Positions 24,280 to 37,669 of a DNA stretch of 64,000 nt are shown piece after piece. The position numbers and the translations under genes are program-made. The stretch spans positions 19,082,545-19,146,544 of the forward strand of contig CM051018.1 of NCBI GenBank assembly GCA_027704905.1, read 5' to 3'. Source of the DNA: Muraenolepis orangiensis. Taxonomy: Eukaryota > Chordata > Actinopteri > Gadiformes > Muraenolepididae. Within the stretch, counting starts at the first letter, position 1. Each line of letters begins with the position of its first letter. The notes under the pieces are model-generated. The model searched no databases. It worked only from the letters and a program-made list of their open reading frames with translations, and was not told the origin of the DNA.

Positions 24280-26768
24280 TGTTACACAAGGGTGAAATCC
24301 TCCATGTATTTTAACATACACAAATGGTTGACTCGTGCATTATTATTATTTATTTTCTTTGTATGAAGAGCTACTCTATCCCAAACCACATATCCATCAC
24401 AACTAAACACGTAATCAGCAGGCATTGTCTTTTATATTAACATTACATTATTTATTTTTAAATACATATGTGGTTTTGCAATTCAAGTTGGATTTACAAT
24501 TGTCCAACCTTTTTCATTCGTTATAATGTGTAATCTAAGTTAGCAATGAAATACGCAATAGTATTCATCAAGGCACCCCGATTGTTTACAATAATTACCA
24601 AACCAAAATTCGTAATGCAGTAAAAATGCTCTCCAATGTATTATCAATAGTCCCGCTGACCAAAATGGGTGGTAAGAAAATCTTATTTGCAATGTTACAA
24701 TGGATTGCAAAGCATACTAGTTACGAAGGAGGTTTGTAAGGCGCTGACTCATTTGGGTCAGTTAGAAAGAGAGATGTCCCTCTCTCTATGAAGCTCCCAT
24801 TGTACTTGGTGCCTTCGAGTGGTATTGTGGGAAATGAGAAAGAAAGAGTCTTTGAGTCCCTAGGGGCATTTTCTCCTTATGCTTATAGGATCAAAATAGA
24901 AATATTCTTCCAAGACACACCCCCACAATGACCTGTTTTCCACAAAATGGATCTTTCTATTGCTCCGCTGATGGACTTGCAATGGCCATTATAAGGTTCA
25001 GATTGAAAGAGCACTGGTTGGAAGTGTTAGTCTGGAGTATGTTTAAAAGAAGAACAACTTTTTTTTAACTGGGTGCATTTTGGTGATGTAAGCAAATAAT
25101 GGAGCGTCTGGACTGCACGATTGTGCATTTGTATTTTAGTGATATTCATTGGTTGATTCAGTGCAACAATTGTAGTAAAAGTCGTTATAGAATGATATTG
25201 AACACATAGAACTACAATGAACACAGAAAATATTATTTTCCGCGATCCGAGCGTCATCAGTTTTACTGACGCAGGATATGAATTGAGGGCAACCAAGAAT
25301 GCAAATTGTAAATGTATCCCTCCATTGCACACGTTATGTTAAGTGACAAACATGACATCCTGTCATGGTGCTGTATTTCACTGTAAATGAAAAGACGCAA
25401 AAGCAGAAGCCAGTGTTAGCTCTAACAGTGCTGTGATGTGTAGCCTACCGTGTAACAATACAAAGAAACAAGTATTATTCAGAGACCGTCCCATTGATGA
25501 TGGGTGAAAAATGTTCTCAGTTGCTAGCTACTAAGATGAGCTGATGACGACAACATGCTATTAGAAGTGTTATGCACTATGCATGTATTACCGATCAATA
25601 AAAAATAAAATACATGCATTTACAATTTTTATATTTATAGATTAATAATATTTATATTATTATTTATTTTTACAGTCCTGTTCATTTTGTCAGATAGTAT
25701 TGTTTCATACTATGGCACATCTCTCTCTCTCTCTTGCTCCATTTTACTCTCTATTCCCCCATCTCAGTCCTGGCATCAGTGCAATGCCTAGATGATATGA
25801 AGGAGCTGAGAAATGATACAATCACATATATTGATCCATCCAATAGTTCTCCTCGAGACTCAGCGTGGTCCTTGAACCGCGACCAGAGCATCTAATGCAA
25901 GCAAAAATATCAAATTGCACCCTGTAATTATATCCCTGGTCGAAATCTGGTGTCAAATAAATTCTACAGAAACGAAAATGAAGAGGCTTGGATCAATAGC
26001 ACACCAGAAAAATAAAGAGAAAAACATCACATGTGTCACAGTTTAGTTTAGTTTTGCCATTAGAGGGCTCTTGTTCAGTAGTGTGGAGTTAGTCCTTTTC
26101 AGTTAAGTTAATGCACATGTGTGTTTATTGGCTCATTTGTTTCACCTGTGTTCTGTACTGTGTGTGTAAGTTTACAGCTGCAGTTTGTTGTTTGTTGTTG
26201 AGTCTACACCATGTATATCAAACCAGGTTACTTAAGAAAAAACAGGGGGTGTCACTGTTTGGTAGCAGCAGCCCATGGTTAGTCCCAGCCTCAATATTTC
26301 CTTGCCCAGATGAAGGTTATTTTGTCCATCTGGTTAATGGGCAGAGAGAGAGAGGCAGCAAAGCATTTCCTCAATCTCCACCAGGGTTCACGAAGCATGT
26401 CAGACATACATACTGTACATCCAAGGTGCTAAATGGTTAAACCCCAGACAGGCCAGGTGGTGGGTGTTGTTTTTCAACCCTTTCAAGTTCACTTTAGCAT
26501 ATTGCCCCCGGGTCCAAGAACACCAAGGTTGACGCAGTTGGACTCCCTCTCCGACAACCCCTTCCCCCAGACCCAATCGCTCCTAAGGCCCCCACCGTCG
26601 CTCCTGTTCTGTGGAAGATTCAAACTGTGGTGAGGGAGGTCCCAGCGAGAGAGAAGCAGATCCTGGAGGGGGTCCTCCCGATTGTCTCCACGCCGCCGAG
26701 GGCGGTCACTCCCAGGTGCTGCAGTGGGCCCATTCCTCCCAGCTGGCATCCAGAGAACCCATCATTCA

Positions 26769-26811
26769 TACCACCATCAGACCTGAGGGGGCGTCAGGTC
26801 TGATGGTGGTA
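26769..26811. repeat. perfect inverted repeat, 18-bp stem
   Basis: TACCACCATCAGACCTGA, a 7-nt G-rich loop, then its exact reverse complement. The surrounding sequence has no recognised element. Confidence 0.9.
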
Positions 26812-27470
26812 GGAAAAACCTAAACTCCTGTCACAGTATAGGTTTTGTTTTGATGGTAGTGGGCTCAGTTCAGTAGTTTGGTATGCTGGTTACACACTAC
26901 AGGATAATTTGATAATAAGCGGGTTTTATGCCCAATTTTAGACTCTGGTCAGCAAAGCCCTGATTTGCTGATGGTTCTAATCCGTTTTTTTGCCAGATTA
27001 TCCTGTGGTGTGGTTATGTTGTAAACATACCATGTGGTAATGTATGTTAATTGTGAGCCACACTTACCGTTAATCACAACAGAAGCCATGGCATCGAAAA
27101 ATAATGTGTGATGGATTTATTATGAAATGGAGGAGTCCAACTCACATCTACAATCCAATTTTCTTGCTGTCCATCTTCAGTAGTTCTTAAGGGTTGTTCT
27201 GAGTGCAAATGTTAGTATAGCTAGAATATCATGGCAACTCTCCATCATGTTAATTTACTACTGCTTAAGTCACGTTCTTAATTGTGAGGTTGCAATTGCG
27301 ATTTGCGAGGGAATTGAGAATCAGGACTGGGTTGTACGGGAATGGCTGATCGGTTATTGTGTGGTGTGCTGCCTTGGCTAAATCCTTGCCTTCCACACAC
27401 TTGAGAACCAAAACAGTTGAATATATCTTTATCTATCGTCAGGTGTGTGATCTCTCGCACTTCTTATTTC

Positions 27471-28050
27471 CCCCCCCCTGCTGCTGCCCCCCCCCTGCTG
27501 CACCCCCTCTGCTGCCCCCCCCCCCCCCCCTGCTCACGCCCCTGCCCCCCCCCCCCCCCTGCTGCACCGCCCCTGCCCCCCCCCCCCCCCCCTGCTCACG
27601 CCCCTGCCCCCCCCCCCCCCCCTGCTCACGCCCCTGCCCCCCCCCCCCCCTGCTCACGCCCCTGCCCCCCCCCCCCCCTGCTGCACCCCCTCTGCTGCCC
27701 CCCCCCCCCCCCTGCTCACGCCCCTGCCCCCCCCCCCCCCCCTGCTCACGCCCCTGCCCCCCCCCCCCCCCCCTGCTCACGCCCCTGCCCCCCCCCCCCC
27801 CTGCTCACGCCCCTGCCCCCCCCCCCCCCCTGCTCACGCCCCTGCCCCCCCCCCCCCCCCTGCTCACGCCCCTGCCCCCCCCCCCCCCCTGCTCACGCCC
27901 CTGCCCCCCCCCCCCCCCCTGCTCACGCCCCTGCCCCCCCCCCCCCCCTGCTCACGCCCCTGCCCCCCCCCCCCTGCTCACGCCCCTGCCCCCCCCCCCC
28001 CCCTGCTCACGCCCCTGCCCCCCCCCCCCCCCTGCTCACGCCCCTGCCCC
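27471..28050. repeat. C-rich minisatellite, unit CTGCTCACGCCCCTG plus a C run
   Basis: About 18 units of roughly 27-32 bp. A conserved CTGCTCACGCCCCTG core alternates with C runs of about 12 to 18; some units have CTGCTGCACC instead. The long Pro-rich frames on + and Gly-rich frames on - are repeat translations. The minus strand has regular G runs able to form G-quadruplexes. Confidence 0.96.
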
Positions 28051-28211
28051 ACACCTCTGCTCAACACCTATAACAGTCACCACCAATGTCTCTGACTAAC
28101 TGTAAAAACAAACTGTATCACAACTACCTCCCTCTCTATAGTTTACATATTTATTACTGTACCTGCCATATATATTTAAATCTGTTGATAGAACTGCTCC
28201 TACTCCTGTAT

Positions 28212-28528
28212 ATACATATACATTTATATATGCTCACTTGTATATACATTTAGATCTATATATTTGTACCCTGCTTCCAATAACTGCATACCCCTGATCA
28301 CTACGTTAAATGATCACTTACCTGTATATAAATATACCTATTATAATGCTCATATCACATTTATACCTAGACTGTCTTTTAACCTGTAAATTTAAACTGT
28401 AAATTATATTATATCACCATGCACTTTACTGCAACATTTGCATTCTGGTTAGATGCTAAATTATTTTCGCTGTACTGTACTTGTGCTGCAGTGCAATGAC
28501 AATACATTTGAATCTAATCTAATCTAAA
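28212..28528 (+). mobile_element. LINE-like 3' end with (TCTAA)n tail, copy 2
   Basis: Near-identical to 14876-15195, same orientation, ending in AATCTAATCTAATCTAA. The related text may extend upstream to about 28130, where the C-rich minisatellite has just ended. Confidence 0.7.
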
Positions 28529-29336
28529 TTTTGAAAAATCATCTATTGTATGCCAGGCTTAGGTCATTTTCAGTGAAGTGAATGCACTTAGGTTGTAGTG
28601 GGTATTCAAGGTCTGAATTCTGCTTTGTATGCCACTGAGTCTACACCGTGTATACAATACCTTTTGCCTGCCTTGTTTTATATGTCACTGGGCCTGAGTT
28701 CATATTCCCCTTTTGGGTCTTAACTGTGATAAATTATCATTATCACAATATAATGAAATGCTAATAATATAATTATTCTACAGGTTATATCTTATGCTAA
28801 TCTAATGAGGTCATGTTTTACTCCAGCTAGACAGTTATATCGTGAAAAAATAGATTGTGGTGAACCGTGAAATGATGTCCAGTGATTGATTCAAAGTCTG
28901 CATTACATGCACGTTTTTAGGACATTATTACACTTTTTTAGGACGTTAAAATATACTCGGCATTGTAAATTGAAGTGTGGAAGGAAATAATATTGAATCA
29001 ATTTAGTTTGCTTTGTTTTATGTGAGATTGATTGCATTCACAAACACTTTCCTAGTTTAACTCTTGTTAATCCATATTCATAATAGTATTCAGAAGAACT
29101 ATTGCTCTACTGCCCAGTCTGAAATATTAAGTGGACAAAGGGTTAAGATTGTCGGTAGAATTATTGTGGGTAGTTGTAAGTCTAAGTCTGCTCAGGTTGT
29201 CAATCACAGTACATTGACTGAGGTGTAAATAATGTTTCCCTTACAATAACTCCTATCAGATTGCTCACAGTAGGCCTGGCAAATGTTTCCACACCAATAT
29301 TGCATACAAAATATAGTCGAACAAAATAAACCCTCT

Positions 29337-29362
29337 CGTAGTAGTAGTAGTAGTAGTAGTAG
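29337..29362. repeat. (TAG)n microsatellite
   Basis: About nine TAG units. Confidence 0.9.
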
Positions 29363-30069
29363 ACTATAATGTTGATATGTGGGTTGGTTTCTTTTCAATT
29401 CCTCCTTTGGGTTTTAACCAAGGGAACAATGTTGAATGGGGAAAGCAGTTCTCACCAATGTGTTTCCCCACTAGGATTGTAGCTGAAAAGTGTAAAGTTC
29501 AGCTCTGGCTTCGTGTGCACGAAGCAAAGCCACAGCGGTACGCTCTGTGCTGCTGTGCTGAGACTGTTTACCTCGTTAACAAATTCTAATTTACTCTCAT
29601 TACCCACGGGTGGCGTTAAAACAACCTTAAGGGCCCCGGAAGTTACCCCCTCATGTTATCTTAGGAAAAATAAGAAGATCAGAGATGCAATCCCCTTCCC
29701 CCCTTTCATTTGGTCCAATAATGACTCACAGAGCAATATTCTTGCAATTGACAGCACTTTTTATGGTTTTATGTATCACCGAACGAGACCCGTATTTTAA
29801 TGATGACAGTGTACTTTTCTTAGCATCATCAAGCATACATTTTGAGTTACTTCAAACCCACGGTCATTGAGAAGGCCTTGGCACATCTCTAATACTATTG
29901 TCATGCCTTTTGAACCGCTTTGGTGACCACTCATCCCTCACTGATGGGCACATTATCCGTAGAGAACACATTTCCCTCATCTAGAGCGGGGGGAAAAATA
30001 TTAATCAGCAAAATTGTTAATAAGCAGTGATTACGCTGCTTGAGTGTCATGACATTCAGAAGCTCTCGA

Positions 30070-30093
30070 TAGCCTTGTGTTGACACAAGGCTA
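30070..30093. repeat. inverted repeat, 10-bp stem
   Basis: TAGCCTTGTG, loop TTGA, CACAAGGCTA. Short enough to be chance. Confidence 0.6.
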
Positions 30094-31076
30094 GGTAAAA
30101 CGTGTGTCGGAATTGGTGCCGAACCCTGGCCTCATTCTAGAGTTCCCAGCGATAGACCTTTTCCGAGTCCACAGCCTTCTCCTTTGTTGTTGGCTAAGCT
30201 CGTATCCCTTGCTTTCATTCAGGGTGATCACTGGCTATATTGGTCTGACTGCCATGCCTTAATGAAGTGTCAGCTCCCTGTAGCAGTGCCTGGTCTCATC
30301 CAATTAAACCGTAATGCACTTCCCTCTTGCCTTCACAACCAATGGGCCAATTGCACGCAGTATGGGGTGTGTCTCGTTTTCCCAGACTCTGATTTGTTTC
30401 CACTCTCAACTCCTCTCGCCTCACCTACGTTGAGTTTTTGTTCTTTTCCTAAGTTGAGGTCAGATGAAGCACATTATACCCGTTGTATTAAAAATGGCAG
30501 GCTAATATGACACATCCACATTCTGTATATGAGGCAGGGACGTTTTCCTATGAGACATTATCCCAATATTATATATTGCACCTTGATAAACAGCCTGCTT
30601 TCAATCGAATAAAGAAACCATTGGAATGGCAGTTATTTAGGCAATCAAATCAAATACAGCTTTTGTTCATCTCAATATCCATTTGAGATTGTCATCAATA
30701 TGTTAATGTCATATTAACCATAACGATAATTATCCCCTCTAATGAAATCCTTCTAATGTTGCTAATTCAAATATCACTAAAATACTATCCAAGATATATT
30801 TTTTTGACAATAGCAATGGATCTCCCTCACCACCCCAATCATTCCAATTTTAATGTGTAATAAAACAAACCAAAAATGACTGTGAAAGAATACCTTCACA
30901 AAACAAAAGCTAATAGCCTACTTGTATGTCCGTAGGAGTTCTCCAAAAAAAGAAGAGAAAAAAATGAGATTGAATTTGATACCAAAGGACGCTTAATCAA
31001 AAGCACTGCAGGGTTGAGTGATCGCCTCCAATGGAGCTGCTGGCGTGCGCCGCGCAAAGGGGAGTCCACTATCCAC

Positions 31077-31189
<113 letters not shown>

Positions 31190-31301
31190 TGATTGATCCA
31201 CACCTGTGCCGCTGATTATCAAACCCCAGCCAGCTCACACACTGTATAGAAACACCCCCCTCCCCACCCTCACCCTCACCCCCCACCCCCCTCTGAATTA
31301 T

Positions 31302-31463
31302 ATAGTGTGTTGGCCTTATAGTGTGTTATAGTTGGCCTTATAGTGTGTTATAGTTATATAACCTTATAGTGTGTTATAGTTGGCCCTATAGTGTGTTATA
31401 GTTGGCCTTATAGTGTGTTATATAACCTTATAGTGTGTCATAGTTATATAACCTTATAGTGTA
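31302..31463. repeat. minisatellite based on CCTTATAGTGTGTTATAGTT
   Basis: Eight units of about 18 to 26 bp, with alternative linkers GG and ATATAA between the shared TATAGTGTGTTATA cores. Confidence 0.9.
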
Positions 31464-31647
31464 TGGGGCAGCCGTCCGCCCTCCCCTTTTGCTCTCAGTT
31501 CCCCACAGAGAGAGATCCTGGCAGCGTGATAGTGGTAGTATTGGCTATGGTATCAAGCAGGACAAATACAGTCCATTGAGTTCCACACAAGGACAGAACT
31601 AACCCCAGGAGGAACGAGGTGCACATCAGGCTCTGGCTAAAGTGTGT

Positions 31648-31660
31648 GGAGAGAGAGAGA

Positions 31661-31719
<59 letters not shown>
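31648..31719. repeat. (GA)n microsatellite
   Basis: GA array of about 70 bp with two GGGA breaks, followed by an A run. Confidence 0.95.
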
Positions 31720-31720
<1 letters not shown>

Positions 31721-34060
31721 AAAAAAAAAGCAATTAAGCATGAGACTGAGGTTCTTCTTCATAATATTAGCCCATTGAGGGAATCACTCTGGCTCACAAA
31801 TCCCAAGCCTATTGTACGGGTGGAGTTTATTTTATATGTCGTCCAGGGACCCTTAAAAGGATAATCCTGGAACATTATTCACAATGGGTGGATATTAAAC
31901 ATCCCCTGCTATGTTCTGCTATTTTTAATCTGTGGGGAACTAAAAACACAAACCCAAAAAGGATCAAGTAAGGGTTATATGTGTGACAGTGACATGTTCA
32001 CCTTAAGGTAGGGCTCACCTGTTCGCTTCTATGCTGCATATAGTAGAATGTCAGGTGTGAACAGTTTCATTAACTGCTGCAAGGGGAAGAATATCATTTG
32101 TCAAAAGAGAAACACATGTCAGAATGGTTAATGAGCTCCTTGGTACATGAATAAAAACACGGTAGCTTCTTATATGTTGCCCGGGTGGTGGTACTGGATG
32201 TTACGTTCGTTGTTTGATCGTTTACACTGAATGAATTTGGATTCGGGCACACCGTTGGCGTTCTGTAAGATCTGTTTCTCCTAACTCTCCTTTCTCCCCC
32301 TCATCCTGCACATGATAGAAAAGCGTGATATATATATATATAAGTAACATAAGAAAGACCACAGTATTCCATTGCCTGTGTTGAAAATGGTAAAATGGTA
32401 AATTGCTGAATCGTGCAGAATGTTTAGTTTTTTCATTTTTTTTTTCCCCCACTTTTGTTAATCTGCGGTTAAGATTTGTTCTAATAGGAATTTCCTGTCA
32501 CATTCCTAACCAAGTGAAACGGGTCTCTTCAGTTCCTGGGCATACCTAATTGTGAGATGGAAAGCAGACGTACTTTTGAAATAATTGTCTCTACTCTGTG
32601 TGCTCACCAATTACAACAGAGACTTTGAGAGGTTGCTACGGAAACACACAAAGAGAGAGCCAATCTCGGCAGAGTCACAGATGACCGGAGACCACGCTCA
32701 TGGACATGGAGATCACTCATGTTTTATCAACCTCGCCTCATGTGGCATGTTTAACCTGACCAAGGCACAGTTTGGGACATCAAAAGCCATGGGAAAACCT
32801 TCGGCTGTAATTGGAAATCCCTGTGCCGTTAGTAGTAGCAGTAACAGTTGTAGCAGTCGTGACTTTCACAGGCAACTTTTACAAACTAGCTTTTACATAA
32901 TGTTTCATCCCTCGAAAAACACTCGAGTCTGTCTCCTCCCCCGCATGCCCCAGGCACTAACACAGGATTAAGCTAGCGACGACACCATATTATCCGATGA
33001 CAGAGAGGGCAGGTTAGACGGGCAGAGGATGGCTCGGTGTTGACTCACCGTGTGTCCTAATGGCCTCCGTCTCTGCCCACCGGGATGATCCTGGCCGGGG
33101 GGCCAGGACCCGGGCCAGGAGTCTGCGGGCCAGGGGGCCCTGGTCATGGGCCGTGCCCACCCAGTGCTGACAGATGGCGCTGGAAGAAACGTTGCAGGCC
33201 TGCGGTGGCCCGGGGGGGGCACTTGGGGTGGCGCTCACTACCGGCGACCGACCATATCCATCATCTCAGCCTCATCTGGGGCCATTACCAGAAGTGCCCT
33301 TCATGAGCGACGCCGTAGACACGCAGCCTCCACCTTGACAGAGGTGAACACCTGAATGACTCCGTAGCTCCGTGTTTTGTTCATTTAGACACGGCCGCTT
33401 TTTTGCCGTTGTGTTTCTTTTCCGTCTATTGCGACCATTTGCCGAAGTGCTGTTGAATCCCAGAGCGGTTGTAAACAGTGGTTTCAAGCCAGCTGCTTTT
33501 TGTGCCGCTTGTGGAAATTGCGGTGGCACAGAAGTTGCTCGGCTTTCGCTGTTACAGAGACAGAGTCGCTAATATCACGTTTCTGGCACTTTTATAGGCG
33601 ATTAAGACAAGTCCCTTTCAGCACAGCCCGACTAACAGTCTGTTGGTCGGGCTGCGCTGACACTGGGACACCATTTTGTTGACGTTGTAGTTGTTGTTGT
33701 TGTTGTAGTAAAAGTGTAGTGGCCGGGATGTTTGGGTTCCAGCCCCAAATGTATACCTGTAGGCGTCCCAGAGAAAGATGCCTAACCCCCCCACAACCTG
33801 CTCCACTAATGGCATCGCTGTGAGACACTCTGAATACAAATCACAATTTTTGTGAGGCATGCACACCTACATGGTAAAAATCTACACGTACATATTCAAG
33901 AATGTGTAGCGACACATTCCCGTCACGTTTATGCTAGAGTTCACAGATTTAGTGATGTGTACAGCGCAGCCCTAGAGGGCAGAAATCTGATTATGGTGAT
34001 GTTCCGTGGCAGCCACAGACGACCTGGTCTGCTGTTCTAGGACAAAGCTGCCAGCCACCC

Positions 34061-34072
34061 CCCCCCCACACA

Positions 34073-34103
<31 letters not shown>

Positions 34104-34123
34104 TACACATACATACACACACA
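34061..34123. repeat. C run and (CA)n microsatellite
   Basis: A C run leads into a CA array with CCA and TA breaks. A further short CA array is at 34349-34369. Confidence 0.9.
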
Positions 34124-34971
34124 CCTCTCCTTGTGTCATGTTTTTGCAAGCGTTGCGCACGGGAAACCGAGGCCCCGAGTACATTCATCTCAGCCTGAGC
34201 TGGCATCTATATTAGGATGACGAATGTGTTGCTGTCACCAGATGAGGGACCGGGCTCTGCACGTCAAGGCACAGGTAAAGTCACGGGGACAGAGATTTGT
34301 GGCAAAGCATAATCTCTCTTCTCTGTTCTCCTCCTCTCTTTCCCGGAACACACACACACACACACACACTAAAGAAAAAAAGAAAAAAAGATGCTCCAAA
34401 GCAATCGTGGGGAAAATACGCAATCTTTGCACCAACAAAAAAGTTTGTCTCTCATGTTCTTAGAGTGAAAAAAAAAACCCAAACGTGAGGATGTAACAGA
34501 GCGCTGTGTTTTTTTGGTAACTACAGTGTTTATTTCTACCGCCATTGTGTGTACCATAGCTTTTCAGGGAGTGACCCGGGCGGATTACGACGGCCACGCC
34601 GCAGTAATCGTTATTCAGTTTGCATTGTGTCGGCCTCTGCTTCTTACGTGTATGACATTCCTCTCGGGTTACTACCTCTATGCTCTCGGGCCAGATTGCT
34701 ACCCGGGCAGGCAACAGATATGCTCTGAGCTCCCGATTCCATTTCAGATAGCGGCAAATAGCAGGGCTACCCAGAGGAAGAGGGAGAATGCATTAATGCG
34801 GACAGATTTCATTTATCCGCAAAGTGTGAGGCCACAGATAAGAAGGGCGGGAACAATGCAGGGGACGGTAATGTACTATGCAATAGCGCGCACGCATCGC
34901 AGGAAAGAGCGATGGAATTAGAGGGGATGAAAGATATGGAATGACAAAGAGTGCGTGGGAGATAGACTGGA

Positions 34972-34998
34972 GGGGGGGGGGGGGGGGGGGGGGGGGGG
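34972..34998. repeat. G homopolymer
   Basis: An uninterrupted run of about 27 G. Run length may be unreliable in an assembly. Confidence 0.9.
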
Positions 34999-35741
34999 TT
35001 GTTTGTCGCTCGCGATAATAGCAGGCGTGGTGTTTAACCGTGTTTGTCAAATTCAATAATATCATATATTATTGAGTCTGCGTTCAATTAGTGCAGCGGC
35101 GGGCACACGAGCTAACAGGGGAAGGGGGGGCGGGGCGGGCGGGGGGGATCTGCCTTCCTCTCCTTGTTGTCTGTCAGCTTCTATTTACGTGCTTCCCCCG
35201 TTCAGCAGTGGCGCCTTAATGTGCGGTGGGGTAAGACTCTTGTTCGTTCGTTCACGTTGTTTGTTTGTCTCCCGCGACAACGGGCGAGTCGCAGCGGGGG
35301 AACTTTCACAATGTATTCTTTATGAGCCTCGGTGTGTACCGGCGGTGTGTTGCCTTTTTTTTTTTATTTAACGCTCGAGTAAAAGGGCTCTAAAGCAAAG
35401 CGATGTCGTCCCTTGTAGCGTCCCAAAAAAAAGAAAAGAGAGAGATTGACAGCCGCAATACCTTAGCCATCACGGCGGTCCGCCGCCGAGGCCGCTTCCC
35501 TCGCGACTAGCATATTTCGGCAGGATAGCGGAAGTGTGTCCGACAGAGCGGAGGGGGGATGTCGTTTGGCCGATGTTTGCAAGCAGGGCTTTAGTTGTAG
35601 CCTGGGCCAATGGAGCCATGCGAGAAGGAGGCGGGGGGGGACATAAGGAGAAATGTCAAAGTAACATTTATAAAGTAATGGAACTGTAGGAATTAAAACC
35701 GAATCCCGGACATTTTTGGGCCATTTATACCGTTTATACCT

Positions 35742-36082
35742 CACTGGGCTTAAATACGGTATTCGCGGCGCTGCAAAACTAGTTTCGCTTCGCTTTTGCT
35801 TTCACACTGGCAAGTAATGCGCATTCGCTACCCAACTAGTGCGCATTAACTAATCCACCTTGGGTAGGTGGTTTAGATCCTGAAGTAACTAGTGGGTGCA
35901 AAGCAATAAAACTACTACGGGTTTCGCTTCCCGTGTGTGTGAACAGAAAAACTGGTATTGAGTGCGCAGCGAATCGCAAATTTGAAGAGAGTGTGTAGAA
36001 CATAAGTGTATTCGATGCGCACTAACTAATACGGTATCGACTCCCGTATTAACTAATACGGGAGTCGATACCGTATTCAGTG
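35742..36082 (-). mobile_element. CACTG-ended non-autonomous DNA-transposon-like repeat, copy 2
   Basis: An inverted copy of the element at 838-1291, beginning CACTGGGCTTAAATACGGTAT and ending ACCGTATTCAGTG. 341 bp; no coding capacity. It keeps only about four CA units where copy 1 has about 50. Its left end (right side here) contains a perfect 23-bp stem hairpin. Target-site duplication not evident. Confidence 0.75.
36028..36077. repeat. perfect 23-bp stem hairpin inside the CACTG repeat
   Basis: AATACGGTATCGACTCCCGTATT, of which the first 20 bases start at 36028, is followed by a 4-nt loop AACT and the exact reverse complement ending 36077. Copy 1 has a decayed version at about 843-890. 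Confidence 0.92.
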
Positions 36083-37344
36083 ATATGAAAACAGTATTAG
36101 AAATCCCTTGTCGGAAGCTTTTTTTTTTAGGGGGTCCCAAAAATAGGACATTGGTCTGGTCACTGGGCTAAACAGGGCTGGTGCCGCGCAGTCGCTGACC
36201 TTATGTTAGCGGCATGAGTGTCGGCGGATTTTCTTTTCACCCTTAACCCCATCCTTAAGCATGGCTCTGTGCGTCCCCGTCCCTGTCCCCCATGCGCTTT
36301 ACAAGCATATGAACAGGCTGAACCTACCTGGAATATACAGTATGTTCTCCACGCTAAACAACGCTAACAACAGTTACAAGATTTCAGTTTCCATTTGCAA
36401 CAAGTACAATGGAACGCTTACTCCCCATTCCCTCCTGCAGTAGGAATTTTTGAAAACACTATACTATAAAAATAGTGTACACAATGAAAATGTGCTGCAA
36501 AAGCATTGCCAGCAGTGCAGCAGCATCATAAACTGCCCTCATTTCCCTGCATATGGACACACTTTTAGCTCTCGTTCCGACGTGTCTCAATGCATTTCTC
36601 TATTTATTGTACCGTATTAGCAAAAGAGAGTAAATACTTTAAAGCAATCTTTTCTCGTCGCTGAGAAGATGAAGAAGCATATGCGATGGGCGGAAGTGCT
36701 TTGTGCATTGTATCTCAACATCACATATTCAAATGGTATGCATAAATAAACACGTTCATTTATTCCTTTGTTGAATTTATTCATTTGATGCCCACTTTAC
36801 AACACACTTAAGAACAACTGTACTCCATCGCGATCACTTGGGGGTTCGTTTGAGGCCTATTTTCTCTGTGTTTTGCCCTCTGCTGCGTTGTGTCGAAAAC
36901 GGGACGTGTTGGGAGTACCAAGCGCCAGGTTACCTTGACCGGCACCCGGCCCTGTTGTGTTGTTGGATCGTTTGTCTTTGCTTCGTTTTGCACGCCAAAA
37001 ATAAAAACCAATGCATCGGCAACCCTGCTACTGTAAATGCAAGAGCGGGGGGGGGCTTGTGGACACGGGGTACTAGGAATTATTATTTTTTTATTGAATT
37101 CCTCGGCTGAGAAATTCACATGTGTAGCACTGCGTCAAGTGCGCAGTACGATTGGTTACTTTAAAGTAGGCTCAACCTCACACGGCGCATCTGAGGGCCA
37201 TCTGGAGTCGGGGCCACGATGGTGTGCACTTCCGCCTGCCGAATCCCCGCCTTCCGGCCTCTCGTTAAGAGTGTCACGGGCGGGCGGGCGGTGACACGGG
37301 GCCTGGAGGAATGGGAGATGTATGGCAACACGAGAACATATTGG

Positions 37345-37382
37345 GGGGTGGGGGGGGGGGGGGGGGGGGGGTGGGGGCGAGG

Positions 37383-37466
<84 letters not shown>
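37345..37466. repeat. G run followed by (GA)n
   Basis: A G-rich run of about 28 bp, a short spacer, then about 40 GA units. Confidence 0.95.
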
Positions 37467-37468
<2 letters not shown>

Positions 37469-37556
37469 GAACATTCTATTTTTTTTAATGAAGCTGTGAT
37501 GTCAGCCCCCCAGGTTTAGCGGGAACGGCAACAGCTGCTGCTCCGTTTGAAATAAG

Positions 37557-37583
37557 TCTCTCTCTCTCTCTCTCTCTCTCTCC

Positions 37584-37641
<58 letters not shown>

Positions 37642-37669
37642 TCTCTCTCTCTATCTCTCTTCTCTCCCC
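37557..37669. repeat. (CT)n microsatellite
   Basis: About 110 bp with CCCT breaks. Only 90 bp separate it from the GA array upstream, so the two could pair as a long inverted repeat of GA and CT. Confidence 0.95.

Noticed and set aside
27359..28099. 246-codon and 218-codon Pro-rich open frames
   Set aside because: Translation of the C-run minisatellite. The short non-repeat start has no recognisable domain or splice context.
34514..34921. 135-codon plus-strand frame with a hydrophobic N-terminus
   Set aside because: Not repeat-derived, but no family is recognised, and there is no clear promoter or splice context. A single frame of this length is expected by chance in a 64-kb vertebrate window.
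34972..34998. Long G and C homopolymers as biological signals
   Set aside because: Probably ordinary slippage tracts, and homopolymer lengths are the least reliable part of an assembly; recorded only as repeats.
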